This document shows positions 33,295 to 42,116 of a DNA stretch of 64,000 nucleotides, piece by piece. The stretch comes from Chthoniobacter sp. (GTDB lineage: Bacteria; Verrucomicrobiota; Verrucomicrobiia; Chthoniobacterales; Chthoniobacteraceae). Location: positions 124,001 through 188,000 of the forward strand of contig JAIOPH010000030.1 in the NCBI GenBank assembly GCA_021414005.1. Reading direction: 5' to 3'. How positions within the stretch are numbered: the stretch's first letter is position 1; each line of letters begins with the position of its first letter. The notes beneath the pieces were generated by a model that saw only the letters and a list, made by a program, of their open reading frames with translations, was not told the DNA's origin and made no database searches. The position numbers and the translations under genes are program-made.

Positions 33295-33897
33295 ATGCCC
33301 AAGCCCCGTTCCTCCTCCTTCGCCCTGCCTCCCCTGAGAAGCATTCTGCTCGTCGCGGCCCTGCTCTTCGGGCTTGGGCTGGCGCTAAGGGCGGAACCTG
33401 CCAAGAGCCTGCTCCCATCGGTTGGCAACGAGGGCGCCGATTTCACCGCCAAGGCCCAGGAGGGCCACATCGTGAAGGGCTGGTTACCGAAAGGATGGAA
33501 GGACGACTCCGCATGGGCGCCACTGAGCGCGACTTACACGAAGCTCGCCGACTCGCCGGACCCGGCGTCCGGCGCGGTGCGGATCAAGGTCGAAAAATTG
33601 GATGACGACCATCTCCAGCTCACGACCTTCCAGGGAAATCGAAAGTACAAAAAGGGCACCCGCTACCTCGTCACCGGCTGGGTGCGCAACCCGGACGGCC
33701 TGGGCGTGAAAGCAGCCATGCGGGAGGAAGGTGAGCCGTATGAGTTTTTCCACGAGTTGGAGTTGCCGGCCACCAAGGAGTGGAAACGCTTCGAATTCGC
33801 CTTCACGCCAGAGACGGATTTCGAGGGATTCCTCATGTTCCTCGTCAGCGCCACCGGGTCCGTGGACCTCGCCGGCGTGGTCTTGGAAGCGAAGTAA
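33295..33897 (+). CDS. Secreted protein with carbohydrate-binding-like jelly roll
   Basis: 200 residues with a signal peptide (SILLVAALLFGLGLALRAEP). The mature part (HIVKGWLPKGWKDDSAWAPL, RYLVTGWVRNPDGLGVKAAM, EWKRFEFAFTPETDFEGFLM) has the strand pattern of a CBM-like beta sandwich, as found on carbohydrate-active exported proteins. No catalytic motif. Probably periplasmic or surface located; ligand unknown. It is divergent from the ThuA operon and followed by a sulfatase relic. Confidence 0.6.
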   Translation: MPKPRSSSFALPPLRSILLVAALLFGLGLALRAEPAKSLLPSVGNEGADFTAKAQEGHIVKGWLPKGWKDDSAWAPLSATYTKLADSPDPASGAVRIKVEKLDDDHLQLTTFQGNRKYKKGTRYLVTGWVRNPDGLGVKAAMREEGEPYEFFHELELPATKEWKRFEFAFTPETDFEGFLMFLVSATGSVDLAGVVLEAK

Positions 33898-33984
33898 CCG
33901 AGCCGCCGTCAGGCACCGGCCCCACAGTCTGCCCCTCCGCGAGTGGGGCACACCCGCCATTCCGCCCCGAGACAGGGAAGCACT

Positions 33985-34270
33985 TTTCGTCACGCTCCTG
34001 TTTCCGCCCAGCGAGCAGCGCCGCGCGCGTGGGCGAGCAGTACGGCCCGGACATATAGCCGCTGGTAAAGCGCACGCCCGACGCCGCGAGCGCGTCGAGC
34101 TGCGGCGTGGGGATTTCCTTGCAGCCGTGGAATCACACGTCCGCGTAACCCAGGTCGTGGCCGACAATGAGCAGGATGTTCGGCTTGGCCCTGGCCTTTT
34201 CGCCAAAGGACGAACTCACCGAGATGAGCAGGGCGGCGAGAAGGATCGGGAGGGTGCCGGAAATTTTCAT
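33985..34270 (-). pseudogene. Sulfatase N-terminal fragment with in-frame stop
   Basis: From the ATG at 34270 the minus strand reads a signal peptide and then PNILLIVGHDLGYADV, the opening of a type I sulfatase. Codon 46 is TGA (34133-34135). Past it the same frame continues FHGCKEIPTPQLDALAASGV and RFTSGYMSGPYCSPTRAALL, including the C-x-P-x-R motif that becomes formylglycine. Homology ends after the AGR that follows; the remaining ~75% of the gene is missing. A dead gene rather than a recoded one. Confidence 0.85.
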
Positions 34271-34572
34271 GGCGCGAACTTGGCGAGCGCGCCGCGCGAA
34301 AGTCACGCCTCTTTCGCCCGACCCGCGCTACCGCAAGCCCGCGCCGCAAGTTGCCCGTACGCGGCACCGGTCGCCAACGCGAAACCGCGCGCACCGGCCC
34401 CGCTCGCCCCGCGGCTTGGAAGCGAGAATGACGCTGCAGAATGAAGCAGGTTTTTTGATTCGCAGGGCAGTCAAATTGCGAAACGTGTTTTTTCCCAACG
34501 TCACTAGGCTTTCCATATTGACACCCCAAAATGTAGTGTTAAACCCCATCAGCCCCCCTGCTAAAACACAAG
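34271..34572. other. Intergenic region upstream of nrdR
   Basis: About 300 bases with no supported gene. The last ~120 bases are AT-rich relative to the surroundings and contain TTGACA (34518-34523) inside ATATTGACACCCCAAAATG, the likeliest promoter area for nrdR and the genes after it, but no convincing -10 box or Shine-Dalgarno sequence could be fixed. Confidence 0.35.
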
Positions 34573-35061
34573 ATGCATTGCTCCAAATGCGGAAGCCTTG
34601 AGGATAAGGTCATCGATTCCCGGCAATCGAAAGATGGTCGCTCCATTCGACGGCGGCGCGAGTGCGTGAGCTGCACGCACCGTTTCACTACGTACGAAGA
34701 GGTCGAGCGCGCTGATCTGCGGGTGGCGAAACGGGACGGACGCAGCGAGCCGCTTTCCCGCCAAAAGCTCCTCGGCGGCATGCTCAAGGCGTGCGAAAAA
34801 CGTCCCGTTAGCGTGGAGACGCTGGAGACCACAACGGACGAATTGGTGCGCGAGTTGGAGAACGAATTTCAACGCGAGATTCCGTCCGGGGTCATCGGTG
34901 CGAAGGTCATGGATAAGCTGCACCATCTCGACGAAGTGGCGTATGTCCGTTACGCCTCTGTCTATCGGCACTTTCAGGACATCGGGGAGTTTTTGGAAGA
35001 AATCCAATCTCTCGAACGGCGGCCCAAAAAAAGTGTGCTGCAACCGGAGTTGTTCAAGTGA
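34573..35061 (+). CDS. nrdR: Transcriptional repressor NrdR
   Basis: 162 residues. Zinc ribbon from CSKCG at the N-terminus to RECVSCTHRFTTYE, followed by an ATP-cone domain (LRVAKRDGRSEPLSRQKLLG, ELENEFQREIPSGVIGAKVM, LDEVAYVRYASVYRHFQDIG). NrdR senses (d)ATP and represses ribonucleotide reductase genes. All motifs are conserved; the C-terminus PKKSVLQPELFK is slightly long. No ribonucleotide reductase gene is in the window, so its targets are elsewhere. First gene of a long co-directional run. Confidence 0.96.
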   Translation: MHCSKCGSLEDKVIDSRQSKDGRSIRRRRECVSCTHRFTTYEEVERADLRVAKRDGRSEPLSRQKLLGGMLKACEKRPVSVETLETTTDELVRELENEFQREIPSGVIGAKVMDKLHHLDEVAYVRYASVYRHFQDIGEFLEEIQSLERRPKKSVLQPELFK

Positions 35062-35155
35062 CAGGTGACGCGAGTCACCGGACAGGTGGGGCGTGCGCTG
35101 GAGGCAGCGCGTGTTACCATTTCGCATTTAGCGGCCACTCGCAATTTTCACACTC

Positions 35156-35716
35156 ATGATCTGCCACAAAGACAATCTTCCGGTGATCCGGCTCGCCAGC
35201 GGGCAGGCCATCGCCTTCGAGCGCGACTGGCTGGTGCGCTCGCTCACCCAGGCGGCCGCCCGCGCGGGTTACGCGAAGTGGTGGCTGGCGTCGCATGTGG
35301 CGGAAAGCGTGACGGAGTTTTTGCGCGAGCAGTCGGATCTTAACGTCCTGCCGGTGGAGCGCCTGACCTCGGCGGTCCGCTCGGTTTTGCAGGTCATCGG
35401 CTATGGCGAAATCGGGCAGCACTTTGCGCCGGCTCCGCCGCGCGTGCAGGTCTCGCTTGTCGAGCTGGCGAAGGCGGCGGGCAGCGGCTACGAACTGGCC
35501 TTTTTCGAAATGCTCGGACGGAGGCTGCGCGAGCTGTGCCGGGAGTCGGGCGGTTACTTTGAACTGCTCGGCCTCGAACCGTGCGTGAAAATGCTCCGCT
35601 CCCGAAAGACTTGGAGCCGCGATTGCGACGCGCTTCGGACAGAAATCGTCTCCTTTACCCGCGAGCATACGGGCACCGCTGCCGCACGTAAGGAAATCGC
35701 CTTCTCCCTCGCATGA
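35156..35716 (+). CDS. ATP-cone-like protein of unknown function
   Basis: 186 residues. The first ~100 (NLPVIRLASGQAIAFERDWL, VRSLTQAAARAGYAKWWLAS, AVRSVLQVIGYGEIGQHFAP) follow the length and hydrophobic pattern of an ATP-cone: a short strand pair, then helices ending in a Y/F-x-x-x-Y-like segment. No zinc ribbon or reductase domain is attached. The remainder is helical (ELAFFEMLGRRLRELCRESG) and I do not recognise it. It sits 95 bases after nrdR and overlaps the HIT gene by four bases. A nucleotide-sensing partner is a reasonable guess, no more. Confidence 0.6.
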   Translation: MICHKDNLPVIRLASGQAIAFERDWLVRSLTQAAARAGYAKWWLASHVAESVTEFLREQSDLNVLPVERLTSAVRSVLQVIGYGEIGQHFAPAPPRVQVSLVELAKAAGSGYELAFFEMLGRRLRELCRESGGYFELLGLEPCVKMLRSRKTWSRDCDALRTEIVSFTREHTGTAAARKEIAFSLA

Positions 35717-36051
35717 CCATTTTCGAAAAGATCGCCACCCGCGAAATCCCCGCACACATCGTCAGCGAGACGGACGAGTTCATCGCCTTTCACGATGTGC
35801 ATCCCCAGGCCCCCGTTCATATCCTCATCGTCCCAAAGCGCGCCATTCCGCGCATCTCCGAAGCGCAGCCAGCCGATGGCAATCTCCTCGGCCGCATGTT
35901 GCTCGCCTCTCGTGAAATCGCCTCCGCCGCCGGGCTGGCCGAAGGTGGCTACCGCCTCGTGATTAACAACGGCCCTGACGCCGGGGAATCCGTTCCCCAC
36001 CTCCACATCCACCTCCTCGGGGGCCGCAGCCTGCAGTGGCCGCCGGGGTAA
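35713..36051 (+). CDS. HIT-family nucleotide-binding hydrolase
   Basis: 112 residues. The histidine triad PHLHIHLLGGR at the C-terminus and the upstream VHILIVPKRAIPRISEAQ identify an HINT-type HIT protein, which cleaves nucleotide phosphoramidates or related P-N and P-O bonds. Length is typical for the family. Its start overlaps the end of the preceding gene (ATGA) and the next gene begins nine bases downstream. Confidence 0.94.
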   Translation: MTIFEKIATREIPAHIVSETDEFIAFHDVHPQAPVHILIVPKRAIPRISEAQPADGNLLGRMLLASREIASAAGLAEGGYRLVINNGPDAGESVPHLHIHLLGGRSLQWPPG

Positions 36052-36060
36052 GCCACCCCT

Positions 36061-36624
36061 ATGATGACCGCCGGTTTTATCCTCCCCATCGCTTCGGTCC
36101 TCGCCATTTATATCGCGCGGCTGATTGAGTTGGGCACGAAGCGCAATGTCGTTGCCGGGAAGATCCGCGAAAATCTGACGTTGCGGCTATTCCTCCTCGC
36201 CGGAACGATCATTTTCCTCGGTTCGATTGCCGAGTTCATCTGGCTGCGTCCGAGTCTTCGCTGGGGACCTTTTGTCGTGGGCTGGGTCTGTGGCCTTGCG
36301 TCATTCACGATCCGACGGCAAGCCATCGCAGCACTCGGGAGATTCTGGAGCCTGCATGTAGAGATCCGGGAGAATCACGAATTCGTCCAAAGTGGACCGT
36401 TTCGCTGGGTCCGGCATCCGGCGTATTTTTCGATGATCCTCGAACTCCTCGCGCTCGCCCTCATCTGCAACGCGTTTTTCACCCTGCTCCTCATCCCCTT
36501 ATTTTTCGTTCCGGTGCTCGTCATGCGGATTCGGATCGAAGAAGTCGCGCTGGTGGAAAAATTCGGCGATGCCTATCGGACGTTCCAGCGGACCAAACCC
36601 GCGCTCATTCCCTGGAAATGGTAG
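36061..36624 (+). CDS. Isoprenylcysteine-carboxyl-methyltransferase-like membrane enzyme
   Basis: 187-residue polytopic protein with about five hydrophobic helices. The C-terminal half carries the ICMT/PEMT SAM-binding pattern: LHVEIRENHEFVQSGPFRWV, then RHPAYFSMIL and the late RIRIEEVALVEKFGDAYRTF. Bacterial members methylate small lipids, phenols or polyketides rather than prenylated proteins and often sit beside polyketide synthases. Here the ketoacyl synthase gene overlaps it by seven bases, suggesting that they modify and build the same molecule. Confidence 0.85.
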   Translation: MMTAGFILPIASVLAIYIARLIELGTKRNVVAGKIRENLTLRLFLLAGTIIFLGSIAEFIWLRPSLRWGPFVVGWVCGLASFTIRRQAIAALGRFWSLHVEIRENHEFVQSGPFRWVRHPAYFSMILELLALALICNAFFTLLLIPLFFVPVLVMRIRIEEVALVEKFGDAYRTFQRTKPALIPWKW

Positions 36625-37883
36625 CCCGTCACCAATCCTTTTCCACTGCGGAACGCCGCGTGGTCATTACCGGCATCGGGGTGATCGCGGCCAACGGCCT
36701 GACGGTGGAGAAGTTTTGGGACTCACTTTGTAAAGGGCGGAGCGGCGTGAAACCAACCACCCGCTATGATGTGAGCAAGCTGCCGGTTCAGGTCTCCGCT
36801 GAAATTCAGGGCTTCCGCATCGACGAGCATCTCGAAGCCGTGAAGATGGGACGCCTCGAACTTTCGGTGCAATACGGCCTCGCAGCCTCGGCCGCCGCCG
36901 TCCGCGATTCGAATCTCGACGTTGCCGAGGTAGATCCCGACCGCATCGGAATCGTGGAAGGGACCACCACCAGCGGCGTGAGTAATGTGTTGAAGGTCGA
37001 GGCGCAAATGCGGAGCGGACAAAAGATCCATCCTTACAACGCCATCGGCGGCTACTGCGGGGAGGGGAGCAGTGCCATCGGGATCTATCTCGGGATCCAT
37101 GGCCACGCGCTGACCTACTGCTCGGGATGCGCCTCGGGCGCGGACGCCATTGGTTATGCTTGGCGAACGGTTAAGGACGATGACGTGGACATGATGGTCG
37201 CTGGTGGGTCGGATGCCATCTTTGAGGCCCAGCATTTCGGCTTCTGCCGGCTGCGAACCATGAGCGAACTGCCAGGCGAACCGGGCACCCAGATGCGTCC
37301 CTTCGATCAGATGCGCGATGGCTTTGTGCTCGGCGAGGGCTCCGCCTATTTTGTGGTGGAGGAACTGGGACACGCCTTGAGCCGCGGCGCGAAAATTTAT
37401 GCCGAGATTGTCGCCCACGGGCGTAGTGCGGAATCGTATCACCCGACCGATCCGCACCCGGATGGACTTGGCTACGTTAACGCCATGCGCCGCGCCTTGC
37501 GCCGGGCCGGCCTGCACGGCCCGGAGGTGGATTACATTAACGCGCACGGCTCTGCTACGCCGCTCAATGATCCACTGGAGACCCGAGCGATCAAAACCGT
37601 TTTCGGCACGCACGCCTCCCGCGTCGGCATTAGCGCGACCAAACCGATCACCGGACACACGATGGGCGCGGCAGGTGCTATCGAAGCGGCGGTGTGTGCC
37701 TTGACCATTCACAAGCAACAAATGCCGCCGACGATCAACCTGCGAAATCCCGCCGAGGGGTGCGATCTTGATTACCTCGCGCACGGCCCGCGCCCCTATC
37801 CCGTGGATGTCGCACTCAATCTGAACGCCGGATTCGGCGGGCGTTACGCCTGCCTGATTCTCCGGCGTTACCCCGGGAGATGA
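36618..37883 (+). CDS. Beta-ketoacyl synthase (FabF/KAS-II-like)
   Basis: 421 residues of the thiolase-fold condensing enzymes. The catalytic triad is complete: Cys171 in SGCASGADAIGYA, His310 in INAHGSATPLND and His347 in TKPITGHTMGAAGA. The surroundings differ from housekeeping FabF (SGCASG instead of the usual TACATS-type motif), and it is encoded among signalling genes without an acyl-carrier or reductase gene, so a dedicated lipid or polyketide product is likely. Seven-base overlap with the methyltransferase gene and four-base overlap with the following kinase imply co-expression. Confidence 0.92.
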   Translation: MVARHQSFSTAERRVVITGIGVIAANGLTVEKFWDSLCKGRSGVKPTTRYDVSKLPVQVSAEIQGFRIDEHLEAVKMGRLELSVQYGLAASAAAVRDSNLDVAEVDPDRIGIVEGTTTSGVSNVLKVEAQMRSGQKIHPYNAIGGYCGEGSSAIGIYLGIHGHALTYCSGCASGADAIGYAWRTVKDDDVDMMVAGGSDAIFEAQHFGFCRLRTMSELPGEPGTQMRPFDQMRDGFVLGEGSAYFVVEELGHALSRGAKIYAEIVAHGRSAESYHPTDPHPDGLGYVNAMRRALRRAGLHGPEVDYINAHGSATPLNDPLETRAIKTVFGTHASRVGISATKPITGHTMGAAGAIEAAVCALTIHKQQMPPTINLRNPAEGCDLDYLAHGPRPYPVDVALNLNAGFGGRYACLILRRYPGR

Positions 37884-40039
37884 CCTTTCTCGAAACTGCG
37901 GCTCTCACGGCAGCCGTCGTCAATTTTGCCCTCGCCGTTTTCGTTTTTTGGCAGAACCCCAAGGCGACGCTGCATCGGGCCTATCTGATCTGGGGTTTGG
38001 GTGTCGTGATCTGGAATGGCAGTGTCGTTTTCATGGGAGGAGGCGTAACGACCTCATCCGCGTTAATCTTCGCCAAACTCCTCCAGTTTGGGATTATCAT
38101 TGCCCCGATCGGGCTGTTCACGACCTCCATCCTCATCGCCCAACAGCCGCTGCCGAAGCTCCCTTTGGGTCTCTTTTGCGGCTTGCATGCGTGCTTTATC
38201 GGATCGCTTTTTACGGACTGGTTTATCACCGGGGTGCGTCGCATTCCGCACGGTTATTGGTCGATCCCAGGCCCGCTTTTTTGGGCTTATACGGTTTCGT
38301 ACGTAGCTTTGATTGGCGGTTCCATCATCGTGCTTTACCGCGCTCAGCGTGGCGCAAAGTCTCTCCAGCGCATCCGCATTCGCGCAATGCTCCTGGCCAT
38401 CGTGCTCATTGCTGGCGCGGGGACAAACGACCTCTATCCGATCCTCGATCCGGTTGACCGCCCCGTCTATCCCTTCACAAATCTGCCGTTCTACCCGCTC
38501 GGGAGCGTCGCAGCATGCATCTACATGACCATAGTCGCCTACAGCGTCCTGCAGCACACGCTGCTGAATGTGCATGTGACGTTGAGCCGCCTTGTCGCCC
38601 ACTTTATTCGCGTCGGTTTTGTGGTCCTCACAGGAATCTGCCAATTCCTCATCATCGCCGCCATCGCCCCGGATCAGTTCAACACCATTCGGGTGGTCTG
38701 CGCGCTCGGCGTGCTCACGGTTTCCGCCGTCATCGCGAGCGTGTTCTTTCCACGGATTTTCGGAACGAGCGGGACTGAGTCGTTTGAGCGCAAGCTCCTC
38801 GGCGACAGCTTTGAGTATCAGGATAAGGTTCGCAAGTTCATCACCGTGATGCCGTGGTATGCGGACCTCGATACGCTGATGAAAGATCTCCAGGACATCT
38901 TCGTGCGCTCGTTCCGCATTGAGAGTTATCAGATCATTCTGCGGGACGAATTGAAGAGCGCCTTCGCGCGTTTTTGCTCCTATCCGGACGAGCCGACTCG
39001 ACCGCTGCCGGAGCTTCATGCGCAGTCGCCGATTCTTCGTTATTTCGACTGGGGCAAAGGCGAATACCTAGCTGTCCGGCAGCATCGCGTCCGTCTCTCG
39101 GCCAACACCGTGGAGCGCGAAGCCACCCGGCAGCTCGAAGATTTTGATGCCCAGTTTTGCTTTCCGCTCACGTCGCAAAGTGAACCTTTCGGCCTGCTGC
39201 TGGTCGGCAAGAAAATCTCCGACGAGCCCTTTACGGCCACCGACATCAACCTGCTCGTCGCTTTAGTAAAGAATATGAGTCTGGTCGTGAACCAAATCCG
39301 GCTGAAATCGCAGATTGGCCAGCAGCAGGAGCTTGATCTCCTCGGTCGGATGTCGCGCGGTATGGCCCACGATCTGAACAACCTGCTCACGCCGGTGCTC
39401 ACCCTTTTGCAACTTTCCTTCGAGACGAAGGAAGCCTTGGACGACGAACTCCTCCCCGTCGCCCTGCGCAACATCAAATCCATGCAGTCCTACATCCGCG
39501 AGGCGCTGTTTTTCTCCGAAAATCTGCGGCTCGACCTCCATCTCGGTCGGCTCGATCTCGTGGTGCAGCGCTCCGTCGAACTCGCCCGCGCCAGTCGGAA
39601 AAAGGAAGTCGAGGTCATCTCCGTCACGCCGGGTGAAGTACTCGTGGAAATGGACGAGGTGCTGATGCAACGCCTGATCGCCAACCTCATCTCCAACGCC
39701 ATTGATGCCTCCCCGGTGCATTCGCAAATTCACGTCCACCTCGAACGCCTCGGACGCACCAACGATACCGAGTGGGTGCGCGTCCGTGTGGTGGATCAAG
39801 GCGAGGGCATTCCCAAGGAGAACCTCAATCGCATTCTCAAACCCTATTTCACGACGAAAAATCGCGGCGACGAAGCCCGTGGCTTTGGACTCGGACTGGC
39901 CATCTCCGGCAAGATCGTAAATCTGCATGGCGGCAATCTTTCGATTGCCAGCGTGCTGAAAAAAGGCACAACCGTGCAGTTCGATTTGCCCGTTCGCCAG
40001 CCCATCACAGCCACCACCCCCGTCGCCCTTTCCGTCTGA
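37880..40039 (+). CDS. Membrane histidine kinase with 7TM-type N-terminus and GAF domain
   Basis: 719 residues. Seven or eight N-terminal hydrophobic helices (to about residue 290) resemble the HisKA-7TM sensor module; a GAF-like domain follows (about 310-470). The dimerisation box RGMAHDLNNLLTPV contains the phospho-accepting His497, and the HATPase domain has N-box LIANLISNAIDAS, G1 VVDQGEGIP and G2 GFGLGLAISGKIV. The membrane sensor type suits hydrophobic or small ligands. No response regulator with a DNA-binding domain is adjacent. Overlaps the ketoacyl synthase by four bases and abuts the next kinase with no gap. Confidence 0.92.
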   Translation: MTFLETAALTAAVVNFALAVFVFWQNPKATLHRAYLIWGLGVVIWNGSVVFMGGGVTTSSALIFAKLLQFGIIIAPIGLFTTSILIAQQPLPKLPLGLFCGLHACFIGSLFTDWFITGVRRIPHGYWSIPGPLFWAYTVSYVALIGGSIIVLYRAQRGAKSLQRIRIRAMLLAIVLIAGAGTNDLYPILDPVDRPVYPFTNLPFYPLGSVAACIYMTIVAYSVLQHTLLNVHVTLSRLVAHFIRVGFVVLTGICQFLIIAAIAPDQFNTIRVVCALGVLTVSAVIASVFFPRIFGTSGTESFERKLLGDSFEYQDKVRKFITVMPWYADLDTLMKDLQDIFVRSFRIESYQIILRDELKSAFARFCSYPDEPTRPLPELHAQSPILRYFDWGKGEYLAVRQHRVRLSANTVEREATRQLEDFDAQFCFPLTSQSEPFGLLLVGKKISDEPFTATDINLLVALVKNMSLVVNQIRLKSQIGQQQELDLLGRMSRGMAHDLNNLLTPVLTLLQLSFETKEALDDELLPVALRNIKSMQSYIREALFFSENLRLDLHLGRLDLVVQRSVELARASRKKEVEVISVTPGEVLVEMDEVLMQRLIANLISNAIDASPVHSQIHVHLERLGRTNDTEWVRVRVVDQGEGIPKENLNRILKPYFTTKNRGDEARGFGLGLAISGKIVNLHGGNLSIASVLKKGTTVQFDLPVRQPITATTPVALSV

Positions 40040-42049
40040 ATGCGTTCACTCTTAGTTGTCACCAAGCACCTCTCATTCGCCAATGCCATCGCCAGTGCGC
40101 TTGATCCGTCCGCATTTCAGATCATTGCCAAGGAAGCTGTCGCCGAGGCTGAAGTTCTTCTTTCCCGAGGCGGAATCGACGCGGCCATTCTCGACCTCGA
40201 ACTGACCGACGCGCGGGCCGTCCGGCTGATCGAGGAGATGAAGACTTTTGCGCCGGACTGTCCGGTGCTCGTTTATACGGGTGATAAGCAATGGGAGTGG
40301 GAGGAGGACGCCTATATCCTCGGTGTCGCCCATGTCCTGACAAAACCGGTGCGGGGGAAGCTGCTAAATACCCTGTTCGACCGCATGTTCCCCCAGGATG
40401 AAGTCGCGGCGCCACTGGCGCTCCCGACCGTGAACACCATCGAACCCCCGGTCCTGCGTCCCTACGTAGATCAAGTGCGTACGCTCGAAGGTTTCCGCCG
40501 TTTTGCGGGGCTCCTCACGCACAGCCTCGAATCCGCAGCGCTGCTCAAAAATTTTCTCCTCCTGCTGCGCGAAATCATCGGCGTGAATCGGGCGATCATT
40601 TTTCTCCGCAAACCTGCGGGCGTCCTCGATGGCGCCCCGCTCACTCCGGACGATCGCTGGCTGCTTCCCGCGTGCGCCATCGGTCACGATCAGGGCTTTC
40701 TCCGACATGTCGGGCTCTCGCTTGGGGCGGGGATCGGCGGGCATCTGCATCGGCAGGGCCGGATCATCCGCGCGGGTAGTTACGAAGCCAAAGCGAATCG
40801 CGAAATTGCCAAGGAATTCCAACTCATGGGCGCGGAAGTCGCCATCCCGATCCTCGACCGGCAGACGCTAATCGGTGTCGTCGTTTTCGATGAAAGGCTG
40901 ACTGGCGAGCCCTACGCGAACGAAGAGTTGGCGATCATTTTTCACATGCTGGAGGAAGTGGGGCTGGCCGTCCGCAATACGTGGTTGCACGACCAACTGT
41001 CCGCCAATCACGCGATGATTTCCGACATCCTCAGCCACATTGGCAGCGGCTGCCTCGTGATCGGACCGAACCTCGACACACTCCACGTCAACGCCGCTGC
41101 CGAGCGATTCTTCCTCCAGGATTTCCCCGGCAAATCGCGACTGGAATTTACTGATTTGCCGCAGGCCCTCGGGAGCAAGGTTTTCACCGTCATCAAGACG
41201 GGCACGGGTGTGCCGGGCTTCAAGTATCAGCGCGCCGACTCGCCAGAGCTTTTCTACCGCATTTCGATTCTTCCGTTCGACACCCAAAGCGCGCAGGCGA
41301 GTAACGCCGCGCTGCTTATCATCGAGGACATCACCGAACACGAACGCGCGCAGAAACTCGAAATCGAGAGCGCCAATCTTCGCCTGATCAAATCCATGGC
41401 CGAGCATCTGGCGCACGAAATCGGCAACTCTCTTGTGCCGCTTTCCACCCATCAGCAATTGCTCAAGGAGGCAATCAACGACCCGGAGTTTCAGGAGTCG
41501 CTTTCCTCCGTGATGGCGAACGGCGTAAAGCGCATCTCGCGGCTCGCCAGTCAGATGGTCTTCCTCGCCCGTGAGTGGCAGGCCGACTTTCGGGAAACAG
41601 CCGCCATTTCCGACCTGTTGGTGGAGGCCTTCCATGAGGCCCATACATTCCTGCCCGGACGAAAGCTGGCGCAGCTTAGCTTCAACAAAGACATCGCGCC
41701 GTGGAAGGTCGCGGGCGATCTCAAGGCGCTGCGCCACGCTTTTTCCGAAATCATGCTCAACGCCCTCCAGGCGAACCCCGACGAACCTACTGTGGCCGTG
41801 TATCTCGCCACCGGGAATGGCGGCACCTCGCAACTCGAGGTCGAGGTGCGCGACTCCGGGCCGGGCTTCAATGCGGAACTCGCCCAGCGCGCGTCGGAGC
41901 CGTTCTTTTCCACCCGCAATGTCGGCCTTGGCCTCGGGTTGACGGTTTCACGCAAGATCATCGAGAGCCACCACGGCAGGATTGAGATTCCACTATCGCA
42001 AAAAGGCGAGTCGGGGCTTGTCCGCGTCTCGCTTCCACTGACCAACTAA
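40040..42049 (+). CDS. Hybrid soluble histidine kinase: receiver-GAF-PAS-HisKA-HATPase
   Basis: 669 residues without membrane helices. An N-terminal, somewhat divergent receiver domain has Asp52 in AAILDLELTD and Lys in LTKPVRGK. Then a GAF domain (about 150-320, FRRFAGLLTHSLESAALLK), a PAS-like region (about 325-435), the H-box MAEHLAHEIGNSLVPL with His459, and HATPase with SEIMLNALQANP, VEVRDSGPGFN and GLGLGLTVSRKII. It begins immediately after the membrane kinase stop, so the pair may form a relay with the first kinase phosphorylating this receiver. Confidence 0.9.
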   Translation: MRSLLVVTKHLSFANAIASALDPSAFQIIAKEAVAEAEVLLSRGGIDAAILDLELTDARAVRLIEEMKTFAPDCPVLVYTGDKQWEWEEDAYILGVAHVLTKPVRGKLLNTLFDRMFPQDEVAAPLALPTVNTIEPPVLRPYVDQVRTLEGFRRFAGLLTHSLESAALLKNFLLLLREIIGVNRAIIFLRKPAGVLDGAPLTPDDRWLLPACAIGHDQGFLRHVGLSLGAGIGGHLHRQGRIIRAGSYEAKANREIAKEFQLMGAEVAIPILDRQTLIGVVVFDERLTGEPYANEELAIIFHMLEEVGLAVRNTWLHDQLSANHAMISDILSHIGSGCLVIGPNLDTLHVNAAAERFFLQDFPGKSRLEFTDLPQALGSKVFTVIKTGTGVPGFKYQRADSPELFYRISILPFDTQSAQASNAALLIIEDITEHERAQKLEIESANLRLIKSMAEHLAHEIGNSLVPLSTHQQLLKEAINDPEFQESLSSVMANGVKRISRLASQMVFLAREWQADFRETAAISDLLVEAFHEAHTFLPGRKLAQLSFNKDIAPWKVAGDLKALRHAFSEIMLNALQANPDEPTVAVYLATGNGGTSQLEVEVRDSGPGFNAELAQRASEPFFSTRNVGLGLGLTVSRKIIESHHGRIEIPLSQKGESGLVRVSLPLTN

Positions 42050-42116
42050 TGCCAGCCTCAGAGAACACAAACTTGTCGCTGGCCAAGGCATCTGAATTGC
42101 TCTCTCATCCGCGCCT

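Noticed and set aside
34133..34135. TGA as selenocysteine in the sulfatase fragment
   Set aside because: The position is not catalytic, no selenocysteine insertion hairpin was evident and the gene lacks most of its length.
34521..34539. ACAC...GTGT palindrome upstream of nrdR as an NrdR box
   Set aside because: The arms are 11 bases apart, while NrdR boxes have about 8 bases between them, and no second box lies nearby. It could be chance.
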